Of a stretch of 64,000 bases of DNA, positions 43,068 through 52,209 are shown piece after piece (within the stretch, counting starts at the first letter, position 1; every line of letters begins with the position of its first letter). The DNA is from Treponema sp. UBA1793 (GTDB taxonomy: Bacteria > Spirochaetota > Spirochaetia > Treponematales > Treponemataceae). The position numbers were made by a program, and so were the translations under genes. The notes beneath the pieces are model-generated. The model was not told the origin of the DNA. It worked only from the letters and a program-made list of their open reading frames with translations, and ran no database searches. The stretch lies in contig DCFX01000035.1 of assembly GCA_002314445.1 (NCBI GenBank), forward strand, positions 1 through 64,000, in the 5' to 3' direction.

Positions 43068-43479
43068 TCTGTATGTGTATCTCCATTGTCACTTTCGTAC
43101 CGACTCCGACAGTACTCTCTATATTCATAAAATCAGAATTGCGTTTCATATTGGGAAGCCCCATGCCGGCGCCCCACCCCAGATCGCGGGCTTCCGCAGA
43201 TGCCGTCGAATAGCCCGGCTGCATAGCAAGTTCTATATCAGGAATTCCGGGTCCATGATCTTCCATCACGATTGAAATTCTGTCCTCGGCAATATCGACC
43301 GTTGCTTTTCCGCCGTGCGCGTGAATCACCATATTGATTTCCGCTTCAAACATTGCTATTGCAGTCCGTTTCACCGTTGCGACAGGGACTCCAAGCTGCT
43401 GCAGTTTTCTCTTGATATCCTGAGAAGCTGTCCCTGCCTTTGAAAAATCATCCCCTGAAACATCGTATTCGTATTTCAT
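43060..43479 (-). CDS. RsbW-like anti-sigma-type serine/threonine kinase
   Basis: GHKL-fold kinase of 139 residues. It keeps the N-box (AMFEAEINMVIHAHGGKA), G1 (MEDHGPGIPDIELAM) and G2 (LGWGAGMGLPNMKRNSDFM). It overlaps the DRTGG gene by 4 bases (ATGA) and the hydrogenase-like gene by 8, so the three are translated together. No sigma factor or STAS antagonist lies beside it; the target is unknown. It is distinct from the RsbT-like kinase at 9729-10202. Confidence 0.88.
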   Translation of the reverse strand: MKYEYDVSGDDFSKAGTASQDIKRKLQQLGVPVATVKRTAIAMFEAEINMVIHAHGGKATVDIAEDRISIVMEDHGPGIPDIELAMQPGYSTASAEARDLGWGAGMGLPNMKRNSDFMNIESTVGVGTKVTMEIHIQNA

Positions 43480-43829
43480 CGTTCAGCTTGATTCCCCTTC
43501 AGTCCTGCAGCAAAAAGTTTTCCGCACGCGGGGAACATAGGCATACCTGTTTCGATAATAAAAAGATTATCCTCTTTTGCAAGAGAAATCATTTCTACCG
43601 TAGGTTTCTTACCACGGACAAAACAAACACCGTCAAGATCAAGCAGGCTCGCTGTTCGGATCACCTGTATATTTACGAGACCTGTAAGCAGCATCCCCCT
43701 GTCATGATAAAACGCCATGACGTCGCTCATCATATCTGATCCACAGGCTGTCATAATTTCCTTATCCTTAAATTCTTCTCCGCAGACGATCGTACCATTC
43801 ACAATCTGCGCAATTTTTTCAACAGTCAT
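43476..43829 (-). CDS. DRTGG-domain protein
   Basis: 117 residues, a single small domain that resembles DRTGG domains: TVEKIAQIVNGTIVCGEE at the start, then MSDVMAFYHDRGMLLTGLVNIQVIRTAS, ending IETGMPMFPACGKLFAAGLKG. Stand-alone DRTGG proteins are often seen next to hydrogenase-like proteins and RsbW-like kinases in anaerobes, and this is the same trio. GAGG precedes the ATG. It is the first gene of the unit that runs to the formyl-THF ligase. Confidence 0.75.
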   Translation of the reverse strand: MTVEKIAQIVNGTIVCGEEFKDKEIMTACGSDMMSDVMAFYHDRGMLLTGLVNIQVIRTASLLDLDGVCFVRGKKPTVEMISLAKEDNLFIIETGMPMFPACGKLFAAGLKGNQAER

Positions 43830-43960
43830 ACTGACTCCTCTGAAAGTTAAACCGAAGCTTGCGTGCTGTGTTTCTCTTGTTCATGTATACATACTATCAC
43901 GTTTTCCTGAAAAAAGAAAAGAAAATGTCCGGGGCCTAAGGCCTGTTGTGCGGGTTAAAT

Positions 43961-43990
43961 AAAAAAATCGTACAGCTATGTGTACGATTT
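43961..43990 (-). terminator. Terminator of tRNA-Asn
   Basis: Perfect 10-base stem AAATCGTACA/TGTACGATTT with a 3-4 base effective loop, followed on the minus strand by seven T (43961-43967), immediately after the tRNA. Confidence 0.85.
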
Positions 43991-43992
43991 AG

Positions 43993-44065
43993 CGCCCCCT
44001 GCAGGTTTTGAACCTGCGACACATGGATTAACAGTCCATTGCTCTACCAGCTGAGCTAAGGGAGC
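43993..44065 (-). tRNA. tRNA-Asn (anticodon GTT)
   Basis: A 73-base cloverleaf on the minus strand. The acceptor GCTCCCT pairs with AGGGGGC (one G-T wobble), the D arm is GCTC...GAGC, the anticodon loop CTGTTAA has GTT at 44032-44030, and the T arm is CTGCAGG-type around GGTTCAAAACC. CCA is not encoded. The gene is flanked by its own promoter and terminator. Confidence 0.97.
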
Positions 44066-44096
44066 GGGCGTCCTCAATCAGGAACGTAAGAGTGAT

Positions 44097-44123
44097 ATTA
44101 TAGAAATCCGGAAAAAAAGTCAA
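44097..44123 (-). promoter_or_regulatory. tRNA-Asn promoter
   Basis: TTGACT (44118-44123), 15-base spacer, TATAAT (44097-44102), about 31 bases before the mature tRNA 5' end. Confidence 0.6.
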
Positions 44124-44217
44124 TAGTTTTTCTGATTATTGAATCAGCTTATTTTGTACAGACGTTTGCAGACAGCCAAAAGCCTCTTCCCGGGGACACT
44201 GGTAAGCCGATTTTTTC

Positions 44218-44247
44218 TTAGCAAATCCGGCAAAAAAGTGATATAGT
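44218..44247 (+). promoter_or_regulatory. Promoter of the GAF-GGDEF gene, leaderless spacing
   Basis: TTAGCA (44218-44223), 18-base spacer, TATAGT (44242-44247). The ATG at 44256 is 8 bases downstream, with no ribosome site between. Confidence 0.55.
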
Positions 44248-44255
44248 AGTAGCGT

Positions 44256-45407
44256 ATGGTTGAATCATCTACAGACATCCTTGCTCAATTCCAGCATCTC
44301 CAAAAATCGGGCATGCTCGATTCCCTTGAAGACATGCAGAGGGAAAATAAAGAGTTGAACCGTATTATTTCTGATATGGTTCAACTCGTTTCCTATACAG
44401 GCGTTGATTCAATGCTCAGGTTCCTTATTTCAAAATTTCTTGATTATTTTATTCCGCAGACACTCGTGGTTATAGTAAAGCAGCCCCGCAACGACTCTCT
44501 CCAGCAGTATCACTTTAAACGGCTTACAAAAACACGTGATTTCATAAAGGAAAGTTCTTTTTATACTTTGAAGGAATTTTTTGATACACATACAAATACG
44601 TATCAAAGCGGAGAGGCTGTTTCGTTCAAATCAATCGAAAAGGAATTTGCAGCCGATACATTTGAATCCGATTTCCTCAGCCTGCGGCCGAACCTGATCA
44701 TTCCTCTTATGGGAATCGGCGGCGTATATGGCATTATCATCATGGGGGACAAGATTGTCGGCAATGAATATACAATAAACGAACTGGACTATATGCACCG
44801 GATGTTTTCAATTCTCGCCATTACGATGCAGAACGAACTCCATTACGAAACATCAATTACCGATCCTAAGACAGGACTGTTTACATATGACTATTTTTTT
44901 AAGCGCATTCAGGAAAAAATTGCGTCTGCCCGGCGGTATAACACGTCTTCTGCAATACTCATGCTCGACATAGACCACTTCAAAATTTTCAACGACAAAT
45001 ATGGTCATCTTGCCGGAGATAAAGTACTTGTAGCTCTTGCGCAGGCCCTCCAGCATACGGTCAGGGAAGATGATTGTGTAGCACGCTTCGGGGGGGAAGA
45101 ATTTTCAATACTGCTTTCCGAATGCGCACCCGACTCTCTTTTCATCGTAGCAGAGCGGATACGCAAAGCAGTCTCCGAAATTGAATTATACGAAAAGGAA
45201 CAGAAGCTCCAGATAACGGTGAGCATCGGCGGATGCATGATTGAAGCGTTCAGGGGCATCACACCGAAATATATTTTCAAACGCGCAGACCAGGCTCTTT
45301 ACTATTCAAAGGAAACCGGACGCAACCGGTCGACAATATTTACAATCGGACTTCTCGGCCGGGCTCTCATGGAAAACCAGGCTGACGAAAACGACAGGCC
45401 GGTGTAA
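44256..45407 (+). CDS. Soluble diguanylate cyclase with GAF-like sensor
   Basis: 383 residues, no membrane helix. A short helical start leads to a GAF-like domain (about 45-205), followed by a GGDEF domain with intact RFGGEEFSILL and the substrate motif DPKTGLFTYDYFFKRI. It is expected to make cyclic di-GMP in response to a small ligand bound by the GAF part. It could be the counterpart of the single soluble cyclase known in host-associated treponemes, but I could not check. The start appears leaderless. Confidence 0.9.
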   Translation: MVESSTDILAQFQHLQKSGMLDSLEDMQRENKELNRIISDMVQLVSYTGVDSMLRFLISKFLDYFIPQTLVVIVKQPRNDSLQQYHFKRLTKTRDFIKESSFYTLKEFFDTHTNTYQSGEAVSFKSIEKEFAADTFESDFLSLRPNLIIPLMGIGGVYGIIIMGDKIVGNEYTINELDYMHRMFSILAITMQNELHYETSITDPKTGLFTYDYFFKRIQEKIASARRYNTSSAILMLDIDHFKIFNDKYGHLAGDKVLVALAQALQHTVREDDCVARFGGEEFSILLSECAPDSLFIVAERIRKAVSEIELYEKEQKLQITVSIGGCMIEAFRGITPKYIFKRADQALYYSKETGRNRSTIFTIGLLGRALMENQADENDRPV

Positions 45408-45423
45408 AAACAAACACCGGCCT
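45396..45423. terminator. Bidirectional hairpin between convergent genes
   Basis: AGGCCGGTGT and ACACCGGCCT form a perfect 10-base stem. The loop holds the stop codon of the GAF-GGDEF gene. No long T-run follows on either strand. Confidence 0.6.
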
Positions 45424-45437
45424 GCATATTCAATTAC

Positions 45438-48400
45438 TTATTTTACAAGAATAAACTCAACCCTGCGGTTTTTCCAGTTGTTGTCCTTATCCTTCCAGTC
45501 TACGACAAGTTCCGTGCCGCCCTTTCCTTCTGTGGAAAGACGGGCAGCGCCCACTCCCTTGTTTACAAGGTATGACTTTACGAACTCTGCACGTTTAAGA
45601 GACAGAGGGATAAGAGCCGGTCCCCACGACCGGGGATTATCAGTTGTTTCTTCGGCATCGTTGTCTGTAGTACGGTTCGCATGGCCGACAACGGTTACTT
45701 TATAATCCTTGAATTTGTTAAGGATATCGGCAATACGGTTGAGCACTTTCTCATTCTTTTCAGCCTGCTCCGCTGTAACGCCATCTTTCTTTCCGGGTGC
45801 AGATTCAACTTTGAAATCAGCATTATCAGGGCGGAAGATGATTGACGGAACAGCCATTTTAAGCACGTTGCCGTCGCGGATAACGAGAACGTCCACTGGT
45901 ATAATTCCGTTGATTGTCGACGACATACCGAGGCTGTCTTTTACCGTAAACGTCCACGGATAATCCATAGCTGACTGTACGCGTTCGGCCATGCCGCCTG
46001 CATCCTTCTGTATATTGCTCAGGCCGTCCCACACCATGCGGTTTGTGATAGTCGATGTACCGCCTGTCTTCCAGAACATATTCCCGTGCGGATCGTAAAT
46101 CGTAAACGTCCAGTCCGTAATTTTTCCCTTTGTTGAACCGTTGAGCATTATAAAGAGATCATCATCGGTACCATCATTATCCGGGCTGAAATATTCAGGC
46201 GCTGTCTTTACGGTGAGTACGGGCGGCAAAGCTGAACAAACGAACGGAGAAGAAGAAACCGTAACTTTATTTCCCTTTTTGTAAGCTATCTGCAGTTTTC
46301 CGGTGAACGTACCTTCACCCGGTTTTCCGGTGCTGTCAAGTCCGTCCCATGTGATTGCAGCAGGAACGTTCGGGCTGTCTTTGTCGGACCAGCCGCGTAT
46401 TGAATTTCCGCTCTCGTCGCAGACATCGAAATTCCATGATAGAATGCCATCGGCAACAGTCGTACGGATTGAAAAAGTCTGTGAATCAAGTACGCCGTCT
46501 CCGTTCGGTGATATACCGTCGGACTCTGTCGTAATGTATGCTTTCACTTCCCTGGTGTCGAGTGCAATACCGTTAAACGCGGTACTGAACTTGTTGCCGG
46601 CATCATCTGTCGAGCCAATTGTAATCGAATAGATTCCGTCGGGAACTTTATTGCCGGATTCATCCGCACCGTTCCACTCAAAACCTGCTTTTCCGTCTGT
46701 CTGAACGGTACCCTTCCAGGTGTATTTCCGTACAGTCGTCCCCTTTGCATTCTTTACTTCAGCCGTCCACAGACTCTCTGTCGTACAGCCCTTTACTGCG
46801 ACAGGAACTGTATCCTGGCTTCCGTCTCCGTCGGGAGAGAACGATGACCAGGGAATTTCAGCAGCAAGATACGGTGCCTTTGTGTCGAGCGTAAACGGCT
46901 GTGTCACCGCAGACGCTGTCGAATCGTTTGCGGAAGTTATCTGAAGTGATGCGGAATACTGGCCGTCCGGACAGATGATTCCGCTGTCGTCTTTTCCATC
47001 CCACACGAATGAGGATGGAACGGACTTATTTTCGCTGACAGTCTTCACTACTGTTTTGGAATCGGCAGAAGTAACTGTAAACGTATATTTAATAATTCCG
47101 CCGCTTCCCGCGTGTGTCACCGGCGTAAATGTAATCGAATCCTTAACATTGTCGCTGTTCGGCGAGAATGCCGTACTCTGCATGGCGAGCATGATTGTCG
47201 CTTCGGTCGTATCAAGGCTGAATGCATCGGAACGGATAACGCCGGTATTGCCGGCAAGGTCTGTCGCGGAAAGTTCAAATACGTACGAACCGTTCGCGGC
47301 AAGCTTCCCGGAGTCGTCAAGGCCGTCCCATACGATTGAGTCAGGAGGAAATTCCCCAAACGGGAACTGCCTCACAACTTTTGACGGATCTCCGGCCGCA
47401 TAAATTTTTCCGTTCCACGACTGCACCGTCGCAAGCGTCTTCGGTGTAAAGAACTGGCTGATTGTAAGCGTACTCTTTGAACCTGCGCCGAACACTTTGT
47501 CGGAAACGCGGACCTGTGCATCAGGCTTTGTCGTATCAAGAACGAATACAGGAGACGAGACCGGAACGGGTTCAAAACCGTTAAGATATTTTGCAGTTAC
47601 CTTAGCCTGATAGCGTCCGTTCCCCAGCACAGTGCCGTCAGCATCAGTTCCGTCGAACACGATTTTTTCCGGCGGTATTTCGGACGATGACGAATCATAC
47701 GTGCGGCATACTTTGCCGTTCGTGTCGGCAATTGAGACAGCCCACGATGTAAGCCTGTTTCCGCTGTTCGCAGCCGGAACGGGGATCGTCACATTGAACG
47801 TAATTGCCGAAAGTCTGCTGTCAGTTTTCGGAGAAAAATATTTACTGCCGTCAATCGTAATATTTGTTGCGGGTTTCTCAGCAGAAAAAATAATGTTTGC
47901 AATAGAAGCGGGAGCCGAAACGTTGCCTGCACGATCCTTCGACGTAATGTCGTACGAGTATACTCCATCGGCAACGGGAGCGCCCGAATCATCCGTACCG
48001 CTCCAGCTGAAATTGAGCGGCTCCGTATTCTTCCACGAATAGGTGCGTACGACGGAACCACTGGCAGCCTTAAATCTGCCGATCCACTCGTCCTCTTTTG
48101 AGCCGGACTGCTTTATGCCGAACTCCGACTTTGCACCTTCACCGAAAATGCGGTCTTTCGGCTGTTCGACAATGACCGCAGGAGCATGTGTATCAACGAC
48201 GACTTCATATTTATCAGTCGTACCCATATTGCCGTTATCGTCCGTTGCCGTAAAATAATAATAATACGTTCCGTCAGGAACCGTTTCTCCGCTGTCGGCA
48301 GCGCCGTTCCATGTTACGGCTGCAGGGATATCAACTCCCTGTTTTGGCGTAAACAGCTGCTTGAAAAATGATTTGAACGTCACTTTCTCAGGAAGAGCTA

Positions 48401-48620
48401 TTTTGTTTCCTATGGTGCGGACCGTTTTTCCGCCTGCATCCTGAACAACAAGGCTCCATGCCTCGACATACCGTTTTTCATATATGCGGAGGGGAATGAC
48501 AAGTTCATCCTGTATACCGTCGTTATTCGGCGAAATGAATTTAGTATTTCGTTGTGCAAAAACTGGAGACGCACTCAGAAGAACTACAGATGCTGCTACT
48601 GATAAAATTATTTTTTTCAT
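45438..48620 (-). CDS. OmpA-family surface protein with repeated FlgD-like Ig domains
   Basis: 1060 residues with a signal peptide (IILSVAASVVLLSASPVFAQ). The body contains repeated beta-sandwich units marked by F-SPN-DG--D motifs (FISPNNDGIQDELV, FSPNSDNVKDSITF, FSPDGDGSQDTVPV, ISPNGDGVLDSQTF, FSPDNDGTDDDLFI) and a recurrent 'xxWDGxDxxGxxxxDGxY' signature, as in FlgD-Ig and gliding-type domains. The Asp-rich motifs look like calcium sites. The last 130 residues form an OmpA peptidoglycan-binding domain (TVVGHANRTTDN ... LSLKRAEFVKSYLV ... NRRVEFILVK). The ATG overlaps the stop of the UPF0164-like gene (TAATG). It probably links the envelope to peptidoglycan. Confidence 0.85.
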   Translation of the reverse strand: MKKIILSVAASVVLLSASPVFAQRNTKFISPNNDGIQDELVIPLRIYEKRYVEAWSLVVQDAGGKTVRTIGNKIALPEKVTFKSFFKQLFTPKQGVDIPAAVTWNGAADSGETVPDGTYYYYFTATDDNGNMGTTDKYEVVVDTHAPAVIVEQPKDRIFGEGAKSEFGIKQSGSKEDEWIGRFKAASGSVVRTYSWKNTEPLNFSWSGTDDSGAPVADGVYSYDITSKDRAGNVSAPASIANIIFSAEKPATNITIDGSKYFSPKTDSRLSAITFNVTIPVPAANSGNRLTSWAVSIADTNGKVCRTYDSSSSEIPPEKIVFDGTDADGTVLGNGRYQAKVTAKYLNGFEPVPVSSPVFVLDTTKPDAQVRVSDKVFGAGSKSTLTISQFFTPKTLATVQSWNGKIYAAGDPSKVVRQFPFGEFPPDSIVWDGLDDSGKLAANGSYVFELSATDLAGNTGVIRSDAFSLDTTEATIMLAMQSTAFSPNSDNVKDSITFTPVTHAGSGGIIKYTFTVTSADSKTVVKTVSENKSVPSSFVWDGKDDSGIICPDGQYSASLQITSANDSTASAVTQPFTLDTKAPYLAAEIPWSSFSPDGDGSQDTVPVAVKGCTTESLWTAEVKNAKGTTVRKYTWKGTVQTDGKAGFEWNGADESGNKVPDGIYSITIGSTDDAGNKFSTAFNGIALDTREVKAYITTESDGISPNGDGVLDSQTFSIRTTVADGILSWNFDVCDESGNSIRGWSDKDSPNVPAAITWDGLDSTGKPGEGTFTGKLQIAYKKGNKVTVSSSPFVCSALPPVLTVKTAPEYFSPDNDGTDDDLFIMLNGSTKGKITDWTFTIYDPHGNMFWKTGGTSTITNRMVWDGLSNIQKDAGGMAERVQSAMDYPWTFTVKDSLGMSSTINGIIPVDVLVIRDGNVLKMAVPSIIFRPDNADFKVESAPGKKDGVTAEQAEKNEKVLNRIADILNKFKDYKVTVVGHANRTTDNDAEETTDNPRSWGPALIPLSLKRAEFVKSYLVNKGVGAARLSTEGKGGTELVVDWKDKDNNWKNRRVEFILVK

Positions 48621-49684
48621 TACTGGTTATCCTCCTCTCCGTTCCACAGTTCAATCTTCGGCGGGTCGGTATCCTGCATACCGAGATTGATTTTTACTCC
48701 CCCTGAGCATGCATTCACCGTCTGGTACAACTGCTGCCATGCGGCGCTTGTAGTCATCTCGCTCTGTCCCCATCCGTTCTTCTTTAAATATTCGCTGTTC
48801 CCTGCATTGAACGTAAAGCGGTACCCAAGACTGACTGACGGCATATAGTTTGCATATCCGGCGATTGATTCGCGGACATTGATTTCTTCTGCGATACGCA
48901 GATACAGCATGTTGTTGAACAAAAGCTGCATGCCCGTATCTACGATGAGATTCTGAAATCCCGGGGCGGTTAAATCAAAAGACATGCCGCCTTTAAAATA
49001 GTCATTCGAAAAAAAGACTGCCGCTGCACCGACGCGGAATGTTGCGATCTGGGGAAACGTACCCGTATCTTCATCGGCATACATTCCCTTCAATGTTGTA
49101 AACGTATAATTTTTCCCAAGATTGAGAACCGACACACCGATGCGGAAATCCTTCATAAATCCCAGCTGTTCAAGCCGGTACAAAGCGCCGATATCTGCGC
49201 CGAGAGACCAGTCGCTGCCTGCACCCCAGAAGAGACCTGCGTTCAAGCCGGCACCGACGCTCAAATGTTCGGATACTTCCTTTGCAATACCAATGTTTGT
49301 ACCGACGATATTCCCCACATTCATTTCGTCAAACGGCAGAAAATCACCTTTTATGATTGCGCTTGCGACGAACCACTTTGACGGAATCAGCAGACCTGTC
49401 TGGAATGCAGAACCGAAAGCATGGTCGGCATCACTTGAAGAAAAAAGGGCCGTGTATCCTGCGTCGAGAGTAATACGCTGTTCATACGCAATCAGGGCAG
49501 GATTAAAGGCAATAGAATCCGGACCTGCAGAAAAAATTCCGCCGCCTGCACCAGAAGACCCTGAAGTTAACTGAGTGGGACTTGACAGTCTGTCCAGACT
49601 TTCACTGCCCACCGGCGGATTATAGGCAAACAGCAAAGTTGTCATACAGACTGCAGCTAGCACTGACACGATTTTTTTAATCAT
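48620..49684 (-). CDS. UPF0164/FadL-like outer-membrane beta-barrel protein
   Basis: 354 residues. It has a signal peptide (IVSVLAAVCMTTLLFAY) and a Gly/Ser-rich N-terminal hatch-like part (SSGAGGGIFSAGPDSIAFNPAL), followed by alternating beta strands (GAGLNAGLFWGAGSDWSLGADIGALYRL). The NPA motif and layout resemble the treponemal UPF0164 family, thought to be FadL-like porins for hydrophobic nutrients. GGGAGG precedes the ATG. It forms an operon with the OmpA-family gene through a one-base stop/start overlap. Confidence 0.75.
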   Translation of the reverse strand: MIKKIVSVLAAVCMTTLLFAYNPPVGSESLDRLSSPTQLTSGSSGAGGGIFSAGPDSIAFNPALIAYEQRITLDAGYTALFSSSDADHAFGSAFQTGLLIPSKWFVASAIIKGDFLPFDEMNVGNIVGTNIGIAKEVSEHLSVGAGLNAGLFWGAGSDWSLGADIGALYRLEQLGFMKDFRIGVSVLNLGKNYTFTTLKGMYADEDTGTFPQIATFRVGAAAVFFSNDYFKGGMSFDLTAPGFQNLIVDTGMQLLFNNMLYLRIAEEINVRESIAGYANYMPSVSLGYRFTFNAGNSEYLKKNGWGQSEMTTSAAWQQLYQTVNACSGGVKINLGMQDTDPPKIELWNGEEDNQ

Positions 49685-49792
49685 TATAAAAATCCTCCCT
49701 AAGATCAGTCGGAACTGTCATAAACAGCTCTTTCCTACAATGATAGTACTAAAAAATCCGCAGTTAATCCACAAGGACAGCACTGCAGACAT

Positions 49793-49821
49793 TTGACGCA
49801 TAGAAAAGAATAACATACAAT
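49793..49821 (+). promoter_or_regulatory. rnf operon promoter, leaderless spacing
   Basis: TTGACG (49793-49798), 17-base spacer, TACAAT (49816-49821), then 7 bases to the rnfC ATG at 49829. No ribosome site lies in the 7 bases. Confidence 0.7.
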
Positions 49822-49828
49822 AGAGTGC

Positions 49829-51193
49829 ATGAAAATGTTTACATTCAAAGGCGGCATTTATCCGCCTGAACATAAGGATCTTTCCTGTGATTATCCTGTC
49901 ACGGATGCGTTCCCCTCTACTAAGACAGTGACAATACCAGTCACTATGGGCGGTGCGCCGAATGAATGCGTCGTTAATGCCGGCGACCGTGTTGTCAAAG
50001 GGCAGGTAATCGCCCGATCGGACAAGTACATGTCGGCACCGGTGCATGCCTCCATTACCGGTATAGTAAAAAAAATCGGGCCTCACATGGTTACAGGTAA
50101 TACCGAAGTTCCGTGCATCACGATTGAAGCCGACGGTTCCGATGAAACGGCGTATATGCCGCCTCTTAATCCTTTTACCTGTGATGAAAAGGATGCGCTT
50201 CAGCGCATAAAGGATGCAGGCATTGTCGGAATGGGCGGAGCGTCTTTCCCCACGCACGTCAAGCTCAATCCTCCGGAAGGCACGGAAGTCGAATATGTCA
50301 TTCTCAATGCGGCTGAATGCGAACCGTACCTTACCATTGATTACAGAATCATGAAAGAAACAGCCGGAAAAGTCATTGACGGGCTTGCAATCGAACTCCG
50401 CCTCATGGGTGCGCGCGGCATCATCGCGCTTGAAAGCAACAAGGCAGATCTGCAGGACACTCTCAATACGGCAATAGCCGAAGCCGGATATACGGACGAT
50501 ATGGAAGTACGCATCGTAAAGACAAAGTATCCGCAGGGCTGCGAAAAAAATCTGACGCTCGCCCTTCTTGGACGCGAAATCCCTGCCGGCGGTCTTCCTG
50601 CTGCTGCAGGCTGCCTCATTTCAAACGTCGGTACTGTATGCGCCATATCCGATGCTTTCAGGCTGGGAAAGCCGCTCATCGAACGCCCGCTTACAATAAG
50701 CGGCGGTGCATGCGAAACATCAAAAAATCTCCGCGTGCCTGTCGGTACGAACGTCGGCGACCTTATTCCTGAGGTCATACAGTTAAAACGCGGAGAAGTC
50801 GCAAAAATCATTTCAGGCGGCCCGATGATGGGTTTTGCAATGACAAATGCAATGTTCCCGATTGTAAAGGGAACAAGCGGCGTTCTCTTCCTCACAAAAA
50901 AAGAAACGTACATCGTCGATGAATCGCCGTGCATCGGCTGCGGCGCATGCATCCGGGCATGCCCGATTAATCTGGTTCCTGTCATGATGGCACGGACAAT
51001 CAGGGCGGGGGATTTTGAAGAAGCGAAAAAATACGGACTTATTGACTGCATTGAATGCGGCTGCTGTTCGTATGCCTGTCCTGCGCACATACGTCTTGTG
51101 CAGCGCTTCCGCTACGGAAAAAATGTTGTGCGTACGCGTGATGCCGCTGCCAAAGCAAAAGCAGCCGCAGCAGCGCCAGGAGGAAAGAAATAA
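49829..51193 (+). CDS. rnfC: Rnf complex subunit C
   Basis: Peripheral NADH-binding iron-sulfur subunit of the Rnf ferredoxin:NAD oxidoreductase. The 454 residues include the RnfC N-terminal barrel-sandwich (FKGGIYPPEHK), the NADH/FMN-like glycine region GIVGMGGASFPTHVKLNP, the SLBB region and two [4Fe-4S] motifs at about 368-378 (CIGCGACIRACP) and 407-417 (CIECGCCSYACP). The C-terminus is Ala/Lys-rich and short. It is first in rnfCDGEAB, overlapping rnfD by one base. An in-frame ATG also lies two codons downstream. Confidence 0.96.
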   Translation: MKMFTFKGGIYPPEHKDLSCDYPVTDAFPSTKTVTIPVTMGGAPNECVVNAGDRVVKGQVIARSDKYMSAPVHASITGIVKKIGPHMVTGNTEVPCITIEADGSDETAYMPPLNPFTCDEKDALQRIKDAGIVGMGGASFPTHVKLNPPEGTEVEYVILNAAECEPYLTIDYRIMKETAGKVIDGLAIELRLMGARGIIALESNKADLQDTLNTAIAEAGYTDDMEVRIVKTKYPQGCEKNLTLALLGREIPAGGLPAAAGCLISNVGTVCAISDAFRLGKPLIERPLTISGGACETSKNLRVPVGTNVGDLIPEVIQLKRGEVAKIISGGPMMGFAMTNAMFPIVKGTSGVLFLTKKETYIVDESPCIGCGACIRACPINLVPVMMARTIRAGDFEEAKKYGLIDCIECGCCSYACPAHIRLVQRFRYGKNVVRTRDAAAKAKAAAAAPGGKK

Positions 51194-52209
51194 TGGCTGA
51201 ATTAGAAAAAAACGAAATATACCTGTCACCCTCTCCCCATTTTACAGGGGGAAATACAACACAGAAAATCATGTGCGCGGTCATTCTCGCGCTGCTTCCG
51301 GAATGTGTGTACGGCGTTATATTGTTCGGAGTCCGCGCGCTTGTCACTATTCTTGTTTCAGTTGCAGGAACGGTGTGTTTTGAAGCGCTTTTCCAGAAAC
51401 TCACAAAGCATGAAATCACAATAAACGACTGCTCTGCTGCCGTTTCGGGCATTCTGCTTGCGCTCGTCCTCCCGCCGACGACACCTGTCTGGATGGTACT
51501 GCTCGGTGCTGCGTTCGCTATAATTGTTGCAAAAGGTTTCTTCGGCGGACTTGGGGCAAACGTATGGAACCCGGCCCTCACGGGACGGGCGTTTCTGTTT
51601 GTAAGCTTTCCCGCCGCACTCGGAGCGTCGTGGCTTACCCCTGCAACGGACGCAATAAGCAGTGCAACGGTGCTTTCCCAGATAAAGGCCGGCACATTTG
51701 TTGCCGACTCAGGAACATACATGCAGTATTTCCTCGGAAACCGTGCAGGATGCATAGGTGAAACAAGCATCCTGCTTATACTGATTTCATTCGCCTTCCT
51801 CGCACTTACGCGCATCATCGACTGGCGCGCGCCGTTCACCATGGTTGCGACAGTCGTTCTGCTTACATGGGCTACGGGCGGAGACGTTCTGATGGCTCTT
51901 CTTTCGGGAGGCCTGCTTTTCGGTGCAACTTTTATGGTAACGGACTTCTCAACGGCTCCTGTCACGCAGCCGGGACGGCTCGTGTACGGCGCAGGATGCG
52001 GACTTATTACGTTCCTCATCAGAAAATTCGGAGGATATCCGGAGGGCGTCATGTTCTCAATCCTCATCATGAATTCTTTCTCTGCATTCCTCAACAAACT
52101 TACATGGACAAAATACGGCTACGGCCGTCGTGCACGCAAACCTGTACCGGTCAAAAAGACGGTAACGTCGTTCGATGTTAAGAACGCGAAAGAGGAGGGA
52201 GCAAAATGA
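51193..52209 (+). CDS. rnfD: Rnf complex subunit D
   Basis: Integral membrane flavoprotein of Rnf, 338 residues with about ten helices. The motif NPALTGRAFLFVSFPAA and the later ATFMVTDFSTAPVTQPGRL are typical. The flavinylation-type site reads DAISSAT with Thr159; the usual glycine before Ala is replaced by Ser. It overlaps rnfG by 4 bases. It passes electrons toward RnfG and contributes to ion translocation. Confidence 0.95.
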   Translation: MAELEKNEIYLSPSPHFTGGNTTQKIMCAVILALLPECVYGVILFGVRALVTILVSVAGTVCFEALFQKLTKHEITINDCSAAVSGILLALVLPPTTPVWMVLLGAAFAIIVAKGFFGGLGANVWNPALTGRAFLFVSFPAALGASWLTPATDAISSATVLSQIKAGTFVADSGTYMQYFLGNRAGCIGETSILLILISFAFLALTRIIDWRAPFTMVATVVLLTWATGGDVLMALLSGGLLFGATFMVTDFSTAPVTQPGRLVYGAGCGLITFLIRKFGGYPEGVMFSILIMNSFSAFLNKLTWTKYGYGRRARKPVPVKKTVTSFDVKNAKEEGAK

